Counted from the first letter of the stretch, positions 22,601 through 34,540 are shown. The stretch: 64,000 nucleotides of DNA from Nymphaea colorata (GCF_008831285.2 NC_045144.1:25003716-25067715); one strand, 5' to 3'. Program-made: numbers and translations. Notes: generated by a model not told the origin, from the sequence alone.

Positions 22601-22780
22601 CTTTGAATGCAGTCGGCGTGCTGACTACTGTGAAGAGGAGAATGCCTAGGATTTTGCAGAATGACTTAAGACTTGTATGTTGTTCATGTAACAAAAAACA
22701 TCATACATGTCTAAGTTACTTTGCAAAATCCTAGGCATTCTCCTGTTCATAATAGCTAACATGTCGACTGCATTTGAAGC
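22601..22780. repeat. Long hairpin: 83-bp inverted arms, 14-nt loop
   Basis: Positions 22601-22683 and 22698-22780 are inverted copies with about 14 mismatches and no gaps. The inner block around GGAGAATGCCTAGGATTTTG is perfectly paired for more than 20 bp. Some mismatches become G-U pairs in a plus-strand transcript. It may be a precursor of small RNA, or simply a palindromic MITE; I recognise no known miRNA in it. Confidence 0.6.
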
Positions 22781-22987
22781 TAAGAGATTTCTCAAGCAAT
22801 CATCTTCAATTCTAACACAATTAGAATGTTGTACCTTCAGTCCTTTTCATATAGTTGCCTGTTACTTATTCAAAAGATCGGTTGTGAAACTAGGAAATTC
22901 TCATTGTTGCAAGACAATTTATGTATAAGTGAGAGAAAAATTGTAGAGGGAAAAAATAGAAACTTGGGGGTTTACTTGGATTGTAGA

Positions 22988-23180
22988 GGGGCAGAGCTAG
23001 AAATTTTTCATGAAGGAGGTCAAATATAAGTTTTTAAATTTTGACACGAGCCGAAATATCATTTTTCAAGATTTTTATATAGGACAAGTAAAATTTTCTA
23101 AAATTTACATGTAAATTTAAAAAAAAAAAAATTTGAGGTGGGGCCAGAGCCCATGCGAACCCCTCCTTGGCTCCACCCTT
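22988..23180. repeat. Small element with GGGGCAGAGCTAG / CCTTGGCTCCACCC ends
   Basis: The ends are imperfectly inverted (GGGGCAGAGCTAG versus reverse complement GGGTGGAGCCAAGG) around an AT-rich core of about 190 bp. Related to the GGCGGAGCCA-type repeats elsewhere in the window. Confidence 0.5.
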
Positions 23181-24517
23181 GCCGACACATAAGGATCTTG
23201 GAGTTATCAGCAGACCTAACCTGTTATTGCAAATTCTAACTTTGACGAAGAAAAACTGTCCTCATTGTACAAGCAGGTTTACACATGATCATACATATCA
23301 TGCAGTATATAATGACAGAAATAAATCTTGTTACTGTGTATAATTGGCTTATAAATGTGTGCTTATTGTCGAGGAAGTGACAAAGTCTTTTACTGTAATC
23401 CGAAATTTTCACCAAGATGTTAACTGAGACGCTCTGAATGAAGAAGCATTTGGACTGATATAACAACATCTGGGCACATTTCTTCTTCAGCAACTGGTTC
23501 AAAATACAGCTTATTTTGCAAAGATGATGACTGTTACTGCCAAGTTTTGACCAAAATTCACGTGTCTAAGATCTCCATTTTTGTCAGCAGTATCAAAATT
23601 GCAAGCTATACCTTTTTTTATATTTCTTCTTGTTGACAGATGAGTCTTGCACAGCTTTGAACTTGTTGAAGTCTGTGCATCATCAAACAGAAGAAAGTCT
23701 ACTCTCCTAGTGCTAAATACTATGCGTTCATTGTGAAGTACCGAGAATATGAACCAGGCAAAGTTCATCCTAGGAGAGGCACATGGAGAATCTTAGACCC
23801 TCAAATTTTGACATTCAAAAGTAATATGAATCCAAAAGTTCCAAGTTTGAAGAAGAAGTTGGCCAGAAATATGCACATCTAATCTTTCTCCACATTTTCT
23901 CTCTGAGCTAAATGATTTCTTTGGAATTGGGCATTAGAAACAAGGAATAAGCTTAAAGTCATATGTGGATTCCAGCAGCCATGCCAAACTTAGGTCTTTG
24001 AATTTATTGGCCATGTTTGGTAGAGGGTACTTGGGGAATCTCTGACCCGTAAGACTCGTTCTCTATATAGGGAACATACTGCTTGCTTCTTGTAATACGG
24101 GTCTTTGGTGTGCTTAATAGTCTTGGATCTCATATCTCATATCTGGGACATGTGAGGCCTACAGAAGAACAAACGTTTGATTTCATTACTTTGTAAAAAT
24201 GAAGATTTGAGATCCTCATTGTGTGTCTCCGGTTTGATCAGCTCGATCGGGAGGAGGGAGATCTGACCTTAAATCCGTGGTTTTAGGTCACTGAGGATAT
24301 ACAAACACCCCCTAACATGACCAGTCCACATTTTGGCCTGCAAGAAAGACTATTGCAACGGTATGCCCATGAAAGGGTCGATCTGGTTTTTTACCATGAA
24401 ATGAAACCTATGTGCAGCAACGTCAATGGATCAGCAGACAAATGAAACCTATATCCATCTTTAGGCTTCTCTGAATCTGTTTCACAATAAAAGACTTCCC
24501 TTGTGGAACTAGGTACA
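23181..24517. other. Intergenic; no gene seen
   Basis: Short frames on the minus strand at about 23236-23768 have no recognisable domain. No RNA gene or clear repeat. Confidence 0.4.
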
Positions 24518-25255
24518 GGATGCCAGTGGATCAGATTTGGATCAAATATACCTTTTAATCATCTGTTTTTTGGATATTCATATATACAGATTCAAATACC
24601 AATAAAAAAATGATATCTGAATCCGAATCTAAAATCCAATTCTACGATCCGAATCTGATTTTTATATTTATATCCGAATCCGAATCTTGACCGAATTTTC
24701 CCAATTTCAGCATTCTGTTTTTTTGGATGTTCACATATACAGATTCAAATACCAATAAAGAAAAATCACATCTGAATCCGAATCTAAAGTCCGATTTTTA
24801 TATTTATATCCGAATCCGAATCTTGACCGAACTTTGCCAATTTCAGCATTCTGTTTTTTTGGATATTCACATATACGGTTTCAAATACAAATAAAGAAAG
24901 ATCATATCTGAATCCGAATCTGAATTTTATATTTATATCCGAATCCGAATCTTGACCGAATTTTGCCAATTTCAGCATTAGATACAGGATATTTGTCTAA
25001 AAATAAATCTGATTTGAATCTGTATCTATATCTGATTGGATATTTATGTATACCCAAACCTGAATCCGAATCCGATTGGATGTCATTTCTTAAATCCGAA
25101 TCCGATTTGATTTTTAATCAGATATTAATTTTTTTTCCATATCCAATTGTTTCGGATCAGTTGAGTCAGATATCTGATTCAACTATATAACAGTTCAGTC
25201 AGATATACTATATAACAGTTCAGTTTGATATCTGACGGATAAATTGACATCCCTA
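24518..25255. repeat. GAATCCGAATC dispersed repeat with internal triplication
   Basis: The largest copy of the GATATCC/GAATCCGAATC family, ending TTGACATCCCTACC. Inside, a block of about 130-150 bp (CTGTTTTTTTGGATATTCAC...TTGCCAATTTCAGCATT) is tandemly repeated three times at about 24563-24714, 24715-24850 and 24851-24980. Copies 2 and 3 are shorter. Confidence 0.8.
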
Positions 25256-26157
25256 CCAGTACCCATTAAACCTAAACTTAATTATCCTGCACCTTATGTG
25301 CAGATCTAAATAAGAAACTCCATCTTTCATAAACCAAATCCAAACAAATTCGTGAACTTGCTTTAATTGGCCCAACTTACGGATTCGAGGAAGATGGATG
25401 ACATATTGCTTGTGCCCCGCGATGACTGAAGTACTTACTCTAGATTCATTTGATCATTTCAATGTGACGATGATAAGACTTTCGGTGGTTTGGATTTTGA
25501 GAACCGGCCGGCTGCCTTTCTATATCATTTGGATCAGACCATTCATGTAAAAGAGGTCCAGTTCTTTTATGAGGCAAAAGAGACGGCACATTTCTAGTTT
25601 GTTCCCTTGTCTTTTGGCGATAATTTTCTTAGCTTCAGTTTAGTTTCCCATGATTGGGAGGTTTCTCTCTGCTTTGAATAAACTTATGACCACTATGCAC
25701 TGATAAATTCTCGAATGTTAATCTATTACTTGATTGGCATCGGCTTTGAAGTTAGTCACTGTAAGTCTCAAGGGGCATGGCATAGCCGGTCGGACATGCA
25801 GGTGTCTTCCGATACCAGTTGGGCGTCTTCTGCATAAAAGAAGGTGTCTTTCTTAATTTATCAATTAATTAGAAAGAGAAAACAAAAAATGTTCAACCAA
25901 TGACAGCAGCTATTGGTAAGAACTTCACTAAAAAATTAGTGTTTCTCACTCATACAAAGACATTTAATAGAAAAAAAAAGGATTAATACATCATCTTGCA
26001 ACACCAAAGATGAACATTTCAACAATATAACTGAACATAGGTTTGGTCCACATGCCATAAGCTGAATAAAATTGATAGCAAGAACAGCAGAAAGACAAGA
26101 AAAACAAGAAGTACAAGGGACTCAAAACTGTATGCTTTTAAACCAAAGAATCAAACT
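25256..26157. other. Intergenic; downstream flank of canonical STIG1 gene
   Basis: No coding sequence supported. The part close to 26157 is likely the 3' UTR of the minus-strand STIG1-like gene. Confidence 0.4.
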
Positions 26158-26556
26158 TTATGCATAATTGCACATCCCATAGGAGCAAGAGCCCCCTTTC
26201 TTACATCTGTTATAGCATCTACCACAGTGACTCTTGTTGTGGAAGAGGTCCACACACACACCTCTACAGCATGCCTCTCGATGCCTGCACTTATGTCCGC
26301 ACCGGCCACAGTTTTGTCCGTCGCTGTAGATGCTAACACAGGCATTCCGGCAACAATTCGGGCCGGCGCTGCCCCGAAGGCGGCACATGTTCGGGTTGGC
26401 TGTACACCCTGTGTTGTAGGCCGGAGATTGCGAAAGAAACCAACTGATGGCATGATCAACATGGCTCTTATCATCGCTTGCTTGGCCTTGCAAAAAGCCT
26501 TCCAAAGCAATGAAGTTTATGACCAAGTATGTCACCAAGAGCACAGAGGGCCTCAT
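26158..26556 (-). CDS. STIG1: STIG1-like secreted cysteine-rich protein (canonical)
   Basis: 132 residues: signal peptide MRPSVLLVTYLVINFIALEG, a variable linker, then the STIG1 body. That runs CTANPNMCRLRGSAGPNCC, C-V-x3-SDGQNCGRCGHKC, EACCRGVCVDL, HCGRCYNRCKKGGSC and the terminus GMCNYA. Length and cysteine spacing are those of typical plant STIG1-like proteins, which are secreted and, in the best-studied case, act as peptide signals at the stigma-pollen tube contact. An upstream in-frame Met at 26622 lies only 16 nt past a TATA box, so it would precede the transcription start; 26556, 83 nt from the box and at the head of the signal peptide, is chosen. Best intact relative of the broken copies at 8.5 and 12 kb. 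Confidence 0.93.
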   Translation of the reverse strand: MRPSVLLVTYLVINFIALEGFLQGQASDDKSHVDHAISWFLSQSPAYNTGCTANPNMCRLRGSAGPNCCRNACVSIYSDGQNCGRCGHKCRHREACCRGVCVDLFHNKSHCGRCYNRCKKGGSCSYGMCNYA

Positions 26557-26638
26557 CTTTAACAAATAAAAGGAGGAAGACCAAGAACCAAAGATCCTGT
26601 GACTCTTGGCTTGGAAATCCATCGATGCCTTGTTGGGG

Positions 26639-26645
26639 TTTTATA
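26639..26645 (-). promoter_or_regulatory. TATA box of the canonical STIG1 gene
   Basis: TATAAAA on the minus strand in CCTATAAAACCCC, 83 nt before the ATG at 26556. The position and the CCTATAAA context match the box of the paralogue at 8921-8927. Confidence 0.7.
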
Positions 26646-26810
26646 GGAATATTGGCAAGTGCATATGATTTTTATTAGGTTGACAAAATGCAAAGAATTA
26701 AGTTGCAAAAAGCGGCATCCATGTGTTTTGGCTTTAACTGGAGCCTGGTAATTTCTGCCAATTTTAGTAAGTGTGAACTGCATTTTCATTTGGTAATCAG
26801 TGAATGATTG

Positions 26811-27045
26811 TGTGGGCAAATGCCCACGCATGCCCACTTGGGGGCAGAGCAAACGCCTATATGTGCCCACAAGTGGCTGCTCTCCTGTTCAATTGTTTGG
26901 GATTTAGTTCAGAGGCAGAGCTAAAAATTTTTTTTCATAGGGCACCAAGGATATAGTAAACAAATTTTCAATTAACGATAGGATAGTGATAGAGGTCTCG
27001 TGGGGACATAACCCATGGAATCCTCACCTATCTTCGCCCCTCATT
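26811..27045. repeat. Two adjoining GGCAGAGC-type repeat fragments
   Basis: GGGCAAATGCCCACGCATGC followed by GGGGGCAGAGC, then a second start at about 26911 (CAGAGGCAGAGCTAAAAATT) running to about 27040 (CTATCTTCGCCCC). Decayed dispersed repeats; no coding content. Confidence 0.45.
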
Positions 27046-28089
27046 TAGTTCAATGTAAACAGACATCAGTTCCAATTGAAAATTGCTGGGAGTGGGCTCC
27101 CTTTATTAAGAGGAACAAAGATTATATGTACAGCAAAGATTCAGAACAAAGAGATCAAAATAATCTTACTGGATGAGTTAGGATTCAACTTTACATGTAA
27201 ATGGATTTTAAGGCTTAGACAACAAAAAAAGAAAAAAGAAAAAAGAAAAACATACAGAAACCAGCTGATCAATTATCAAATCCAATCTTCTTGATGAATC
27301 TGGAATTGTGGACTTATAGAATTAAAAAATTTCATTTTTGATGAAAGGAAAATTACATTACCAAGCAACGAATTTTGATTCCAGAATTACAAGCTCATTG
27401 CTGAATCAAAATTTTGTAATTATGACTGAATTATGATTCTATCCTATGAGGTGGAATTATGATTCTAGAATTTCAAACTTTTTCCATCTCTCTTGATGGT
27501 ACATGTCATCATGGTTTAATTCATTAATTTTAGAATTGTAATTCACTTTTGATCAAACATGTCATTTTCAATTCTAAAATCAAAATTTCATACTATCAAA
27601 CACACAAAAAAAAAAAACTAGAACTGAAATTTTCATTCTGATTCTAGTTTGAAGTGGAATTTTACTTTTGGAATTTTAATTCTAGAATCAAAATTTCAAA
27701 CGCCCTGTGGTGTCCAACTAAATAGAACCAAATTGGGGTAGATATAGGGATTCATCTGAACTGTAACCAAGAGGAGGTTTGTTCTGAGTAAGTTATAAAG
27801 CTAAAGAAGCGCTTGGAATCTGCTACCATTTCAAAGTCATAATCTGTATTCCAGCTGATTCGTCTCTATATATGAACTGGCAACATGTAGAGAAAGAGAG
27901 AAGGCTTACATCCTGATGCGCACAACTGGCCAAGGTTAGCTTCAATTTTTGACCGTTCATCTGTTAGGCATGTGATGGAGATCCATGCCAACATAAGTAC
28001 TATACATTGGGTCCACTCTTGGAGTCCCATCACGTTTTACATTCACAGGCAAAAGGGAGATCTTGACCCAATTATTAGAACATAATTAA
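27046..28089. other. Intergenic; AATTCTAGAATC-type repeats
   Basis: 27300-27710 is rich in near-palindromic words such as ATTCTAGAATTTC and GATTCTAGAATC, suggesting an old foldback repeat. No gene. Confidence 0.4.
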
Positions 28090-28495
28090 TTGTGTAGTTT
28101 CACTTTATTCGATTCGAATCAGATATCCGAACCACCCAACCTGAAAAAATCCGATATGGGAAAATATTTAATTATCCGAATAAGAAATCAGATTGGTTTT
28201 GGATTTAATAAATGGCATATGACCGGATGCAGATTCAGATTCGGATATACACAAGTATCTGATTGGATTTAGATCTGATTCATTTCTAGACAAATATGGT
28301 GTATCTAATTCTAATAGATTTTGAAAATTGGCAAAATCCGGTTCAAAATTTGGTTTCAGATTCGGATTGTAAAATCGAATTCAGATTCGGAAATGACTTT
28401 TCTTTATTCGTATTCGAATCCGAATATGTGAATATCTGAAAAAGTAGATATGAATAAGGATATATCCGATTCAAATCCGATCCATTGACATCCCT
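28090..28495. repeat. Dispersed GATTCGAATC / ATCCGAAT repeat
   Basis: Words ATTCGATTCGAATCAGATAT, CAGATTCGGAT and CCGATCCATTGACATCCCTA. Fourth large member of the family described at 5219. Confidence 0.6.
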
Positions 28496-29055
28496 AGGCC
28501 TGGCCAGCTTGGGCTCTACTCGAACTCGCTTGTATAAGATCAAGTTTGAGTTGAAGCTGGAGCTATAAACAAATCGAGTTCGAGTTATAAAATATCGACT
28601 TGTTTAAACTCGACTTGGCTGGTTTTTTTTTTTTTTTTAAAAAAAATTTCTGATGTTATGTCTTTGAGTCTCTCCCATTTTTTATTTTTCATCTCCCTCT
28701 CCCTCTCTTTTCCCTTCTTCTTCTTCCCACCTCTTTTTTCTCAGGTTGAAATAGCCAGCAGGTAATAGTGTTTTTTTTCAATGCTAGGTTGTATGAATGG
28801 GTGTAGAATTGTTTTTGGATGTAAGTAATAAAATTTTGGTTGGTATTCTTCATACATTGTTTTCTAGTGAGCAATTTATGTTTTGTAGAAGAACAGTGAA
28901 ACGATATTACAGACGTTTTTTTTTTTTTTCATAGATTGAGGAAGACGATGTTCATTATTCATTGAGGAGCTTAAACGAGTCGAGCTGGAGCTGAGTAATA
29001 TATGAGTCGAGCCGAGTTCAAGGTGGCTCAACTTGGCCTCGACTTGCTTATTACA
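28496..29055. repeat. GAGTTCGAGTT / CGAGCCGAGTT dispersed repeat
   Basis: Starts at GCCTGGCCAGCTTGGGC with ACTCGAACTCG and AAATCGAGTTCGAGTT words, has an internal poly-T/CT-rich stretch, and resumes with GAGTCGAGCCGAGTTCAAGG near 29000. Related to 6595-6946. Confidence 0.5.
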
Positions 29056-30675
29056 TTCCTAGATGCGTTATGCTGGTGCATCTCCAGTTGGTGCATCTCC
29101 AGTCCTACAAATGGGAAGCTATGCTCTTATACTAAAAAAAGGAGGGGTCTGAGTCTCTATATATCAGTTGAAGTACACAGAAATCTCACCGCATGGTACC
29201 AAAGTATCTCTAGACCCTAAAAGGAGCTTCAGTTCTCATTGGAGTGGCCGAACAACCCTTGCTTACACTAAAATAATGATTAGGATTGCAGGAAATGGGT
29301 TGTTAATTGCATTTATTGATTCATTCGTGATATTTTGAAGGATGACGAAAACCTCAACACTAGTTTATTATAAGGTTCTAAATTTGTAATAATATATTTG
29401 TTATAAAACCAAGAAACTGATATTCCAAATTCTCGAAACGTTGTTTTCCTTGTGTCTTTTATGCCTAATTTATAGGGAGTTGACATGTCAAGAGAATGCA
29501 AATGCATTAATAGTAACTTATTAAGAAGATCTACAAAGTCTGGCTTCAGAAAATTCTCTCTAATATCATTCAGGAGAATCAGTTAAACCATATAATAATT
29601 TTCCATTCTCTTAAAATATATAAGAAAGGAATTTTCGAACACATGAACCAAAAAAATTCCAAGCCTTTGCAAATGCAAAGCCGTAGTACTCAACTCCAGC
29701 ATAACTAAATCGGTAACTATCAAATAAGGGCTCTGGTTGAAATACAAGTCTTGACAAGAAAACTATCATTGATATCCTTACTTTTATATAAGTGAAGAAA
29801 ATTGCCTGTTTCATAAAAGGAAAGTACAAATTTTTACCCGTTCAAACTTGTCTTAAATTACTTGAGGTTCCTATTGTAAGCAGAAGTGAGGCTCATACAA
29901 AAAAAAATCATAAATATGAGGTGTTTTTTAGATTATATTTCAAAGGTAGGCATATAAATGAAAATTTTGAAAAAATTAATTTGAACCAAATTTGACCGGC
30001 TTTCAAAATGTGAGAGTATTGAATTGGATTATTAATTTGATCTGTGATGCGAATGTAAATCTGAATTCCATTGAATATTTACATGTTTTGGAATCCGATT
30101 AGATGCCATTTCTTCAATCTGAAACTGATTCATGTCTTTTTCCGTGTCTGACTTTCGAAATGGTTCAATTGATGTACTATCAAGAACATCTGACACCGCT
30201 TTTTTAACTAAAAACACAAAATGAACTACATTTTGATTTGATTGTAGCACAAAATGAACTACATTTTGATTTGATTGTAGCAAATGGCAGGAGATTGAGG
30301 TAACAACGTATCTCATTGCTTGACAGCAACGAACTATTTTGGTCACAATTGCTTCAGGGGAGGACGCATGGTTTCATTAGAAAAATTGGAGGTTTGATTG
30401 CCAGCTTTTTCAAAGTCAATGAAGTTTTAGGCACAAATTTGTTGAGATGAATGAGAAAATTTTTACAAATAGACAAATACTATGGTGTATTCTTGTCATA
30501 TGGCCTAACTATATGTGAGGACGTCTAGAAGAAGCTTGAGAAATTATAGTGCTTTGGTGGAACCACAGAGAACCATCTAGGGGGGAGTTGCGAGTCCAAA
30601 CAAATGCCAGTTGCTTCTTAACCACATGCAAAATAGGGTGTGTTCTTTCTAGCAGCCATTTTATACTTTTGAGGT

Positions 30676-30713
<38 letters not shown>

Positions 30714-31119
30714 TTGGTAAAAACATTACAGTAATTAGGTCAGAGATCAAAACAAGACGCTTTAATTTTGACGCTTTAAATATATCTGTATATTTTGCAA
30801 TCACATAAATGATATGATCTTAAAAATAGGTCGGTGCAAAATATATATTAAGTTGACCATTAGTTAGACTTTAATAGTGTTTTAATAATAAAAAATGAAT
30901 GGTCCCCATAGCATGAACATTTTTATAATAAAAAAATTCACATTTTTCATAAAAACAACTTGATTCAAAGTATGCTTTATAGCAAAATAGTTTCTATAAA
31001 TACATTAAATTGTTTACATTTATCTAATATAATTTTTTGTCAAAAAATTAAAGGGTCTGGTTTTTATCCCTGACTTAAGCATCTGGTTTCCACCACCAAT
31101 ATAGGGCAGAGGGAGGGGG
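29056..31119. other. Intergenic; only simple repeats
   Basis: No supported gene. Contains a 33-bp tandem duplication (CACAAAATGAACTACATTTTG..., starts 30215 and 30248, ending 30280) and a compound (TA)n(GA)n microsatellite at about 30677-30713. Confidence 0.5.
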
Positions 31120-31405
31120 CCGCCTATCTACTCGAGATCAACTCAAGCTCGTACTCGACTCATTTAATTCGTTTATGTTAAGTATATCTCATTTTTTTTT
31201 AACTCGTTAACTTATTTAGTAGCTACTTGTTTAATTATTTTATCATTATAATTTTCCTTGTCTAGTCGAGCTGATTCCAATTTAAGCTAGTTGAGTTTTT
31301 ACAACTTGAATCCTTTTGACTCATACATTTGAACTGGAACTTAACTCGTTTATAAATGAGTAAAGTTGGAGTCGCGCTTTAACGAACTCGAGTTTAATGA
31401 ACTGT
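31120..31405. repeat. CTCGAGATCAACTC / CGAACTCGAG dispersed repeat
   Basis: Diverged copy of the GAGCTCGAG family, opening GCCTATCTACTCGAGATC and ending near GAACTCGAGTTTAATG. Non-coding. Confidence 0.5.
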
Positions 31406-31872
31406 TAGCGTGGATCTCAAATTTGGGCTGCTGAAGATATTAATTACGAAGAGCGACGGTTTTAAAGTAATAGTTTCCGCGAGAAGGGGGCTGAAAGGCG
31501 GAAAAGTAAAGGTTTATAAAGAAAAATTAGTAAAATTTGTTTTCTTTCTGAAAAAAAAAAACTCACGACCTTTCTAACATGCACATAATGTTGCATAATA
31601 CTCCAACCTGCAGGTGTTATTCATTCAGATCTAAATATCCAAATCCATGTCTCAAAACATACCCTTGCATGGCATGAGGTGGATCGACCCAAGTCCTGTT
31701 TCCAAGAGCCATTGCATGATTAATTGGATCTAAATCACATTTGGAGATGAAATCCAGGTGATCTCAGGTTCGTCTGTATCTCATCTGAATCACATTCCAA
31801 GCTCTTAATTGTGAGAGTCCAGTTCTTACTAACTCATTTACATGCCCAAGTACAAGAACAATAGGTAAAACG

Positions 31873-32262
31873 CATTGTCACATAAGCACGTTTTTTTTAA
31901 CAAAAAAAAAAAACTCTATAAATAAGTCAGCGTTTAAAATTAAAAAAAACTCCATTTTTTTGAAAAAGAGGTCAAAGGAAAAAAAAAGAATAAAACACAT
32001 TTTTCGTTTTTTTCTTTTTTTTTTTTTCACATTTTTTTAAATGTCAAACTGCTTGTTTTCATTTTCAAAATTTTTTGTACTAAATTTATTTATTTTTTAT
32101 GTTTGTGTTATTAGTTTTTCTTTTATTTTATTTTCCCTAGTTTTTATTTTTTTTCAAAAATTACAATATTTGTTCCATTTTTTTTCATGATTACTGTATT
32201 ATACCCAAAAAAAACCTTACCATATAAAACAAAAAAAAGTTTTTTGTGACTATGAAACACAT
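31873..32262. mobile_element. Second MITE-like element with GTCACA ends
   Basis: The left end reads CATTGTCACATAAGCACG and the right end AAAAGTTTTTTGTGACTATG, imperfectly inverted. Length about 390 bp, the same as the copy at 7848-8238, with the same poly-A/poly-T rich non-coding interior (for example ATAAATAAGTCAGCG-like internal words). Confidence 0.55.
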
Positions 32263-32362
32263 ACTTTAGACCATGTTACTGGATAAAGGGTCACAAAGAG
32301 CATAGTTGATATAAAAACATGTTATCACATGGTCTAGTACTCAAATTTCCTGGTAGAATATC

Positions 32363-32438
32363 CACATCTATATGCATCTGTATAGATATCCCTTTCATTC
32401 CATATCTATATGCATCTGTATAGATATCCCTTTCATTC
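32363..32438. repeat. 38-bp tandem duplication
   Basis: Two copies of CA(C/T)ATCTATATGCATCTG...CCCTTTCATTC, at 32363-32400 and 32401-32438, differing by one base. Confidence 0.9.
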
Positions 32439-32680
32439 CATATCTATCTCTGGTCAGATACTACCCTAGCGAATTGGCCAAATGATCAAAGAGCAACTAA
32501 AGAAGTTGAGACAAACGGCTTGACTTTGATCTCCATCATATTTCTAGATCAAAATACTGGACTAAGAGCTAGGGATAAGGTCAAATTGAGAAGCAAGAGG
32601 TTCAAACCAAGCACAGTTGATTCAGGCAAGTCAGCCAACTCGAAAAACCGGCCATGTAGTCAAGTCTAAGCTGTAAGCTG
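32433..32680. repeat. Dispersed repeat, copy A (partner at 42452)
   Basis: About 250 bp beginning TTCATTCCATATC and containing GAATTGGCCAAATGATCAA, GGCTTGACTTTGATCTCC and CAGGCAAGTCAGCCAACTCG. It is about 90 percent identical by eye to 42452-42706, in the same orientation, 10 kb away. Non-coding. Confidence 0.8.
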
Positions 32681-34540
32681 TATGAACCAACGCCATTTTG
32701 ATAAAATTCACTTAAACGAGGCAATTATTGTCAAGTTGCATGCTATTTCATGTAACCAATTAATTTTAACAGAAATTTTTGCATAACTTAGATTCAAAAA
32801 CGTGTTAGACGTATATATATTTGCATGTTTGAGAGAATGGGATATAGTGCAATTTATGTATGGCCTATGCTATTTTTTATTTAGAGGTCACATTCTGGTC
32901 ATATTATCGAAAACAAGGTTATTGCTTATCATTTTTGCATTATTCTCTATTTTCTATGTTTGCATTTCATCGGCTTAGATGTTCGTTGAATATCAGACTG
33001 GGATTCAAAGGGAAACTCAATGCGACTGATAATTGGATCCTATTTAATTTATCAAAAACCTACTAATTGGTTATGAACAGAATGGATAATCTGCAAGAAT
33101 GAACGCTTTGAGAACACAGTGCCAACAACTGAATTGGATCATAGGGCCAACTCCTGTCTTGGCACAAACAAACAAGAAAATGTCCGTTTGACAAATAAAT
33201 AGTATGTGATTGTCTCAAAAATATGGTTCAAAGATTGGGACAAATTCATGGAACACCTTAAAAGGGGTTCTACGAATCTGCCCTAAATTTTGGGACAGAT
33301 TCATCAAACAATTACAAACTGTTTTATTTGCCGAACAGACCCAAAGTGCCATTTGCAAAAATCTTGCTATGATGGTTTGGACTACTTTTCTTCAACATGG
33401 TGGGACGACCTCATATGTTTCCAGTAAGGCGACATAAATCTCTAAAGATTGCAATAAAACATTTTATGATATGAAAGTCTATTAATTAAAGAACATTATG
33501 CAGGAACAAATGTGCAGATTTAATTATCAAAAAATAAAACTAATAACAATGATAGTGTTTGCTGGAGTTCTTTCCACTTTTTGAAAAGTCCTTTAATCAC
33601 CAAATTCATTTGCAAATTGTAGGAGTAATGGATATAATTGTCCTGGACAACGCATTGCTTCGATAATATTTTAGCTAATAAATTCATCATAACACCTTTA
33701 TCATGGAGCATTTGTTTTAGGTAAAAACATACAAAACCAAAAAGAATAAAATTATTGGAAATGAAGAGGATATGATTCATCTTGGATCAGCCAACTCGAG
33801 GATTTTTAAACATAGTACAGTAGATTGCCAACGAATGCCTCAAGCCACTGAATCCACAATACACATATGTCAGGCGCAAAAGTGGTTCGGATTTGGGTCA
33901 CTTAGATCCATTGAAAGGCAATCATATTGAGTGGGGAAACAAATTTAGATGCCTTCATTCTGAAAGCAAACGTTTTCGAATAGAGATTGGACCTTGATCT
34001 TGATGTGGTTACGCTCAGTTCCAGAATTAGTATAAATTGAGCATTGGTTAGTTGATGACTTAAGGAGAACTGAAAACAATGATTATGATTTAGATATCTA
34101 AACTGTCTTGTTCTTTCTTTATTTCTTCTTATGCCTTTCAGACTTTTACAGTCATAGACAGCATCTTCTATTCTTCTAGTGCTTGTCGATCATCTGCATT
34201 GGCAGGTTGAGCACATTGACTTTTGGACTGAACTCTGGCCGATTGTTCATATCAAGTTGTATTCAGGATCCCCAAGTTGGATATTGTTTACAATTGCTGC
34301 TTCATGCATTTATTTGTCCTTGTATGTGAATTGCAACAATAGACTTTCCACTGTAAAAGTGATAGTTGCTTTATACATTTGAAACGTACTTAGATTTTTT
34401 TATTTTCATTCTTCCCACCATGTTCGTCCCCATATATATTTTTTTTCTTTTCTTCTGTTATTTCTTTCTTGCTTTTGCAATAACTTGAGCCCATTAAATC
34501 CTTTCGTCTGTTAAACTTTAAGCACCATGTTTGGGGCTTT
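32681..34540. other. No gene seen; expected FolD upstream exon not found
   Basis: A FolD exon encoding the N-terminal region should lie upstream of the exon at 40247, but I find no such sequence here. The minus-strand stretch 33520-33780 loosely resembles 51840-51970, suggesting another decayed repeat. Confidence 0.4.

Noticed and set aside
22601-22780. Annotating the hairpin as a named MIRNA gene
   Set aside because: No arm matches a conserved miRNA that I know (for example miR156, miR166, miR171, miR390), so only a hairpin is reported.
24563-24980. Regular direct repeats considered as a CRISPR-like array
   Set aside because: Plant nuclear context, units of 130-150 bp without conserved short repeat and unique spacers; ordinary tandem repeats.
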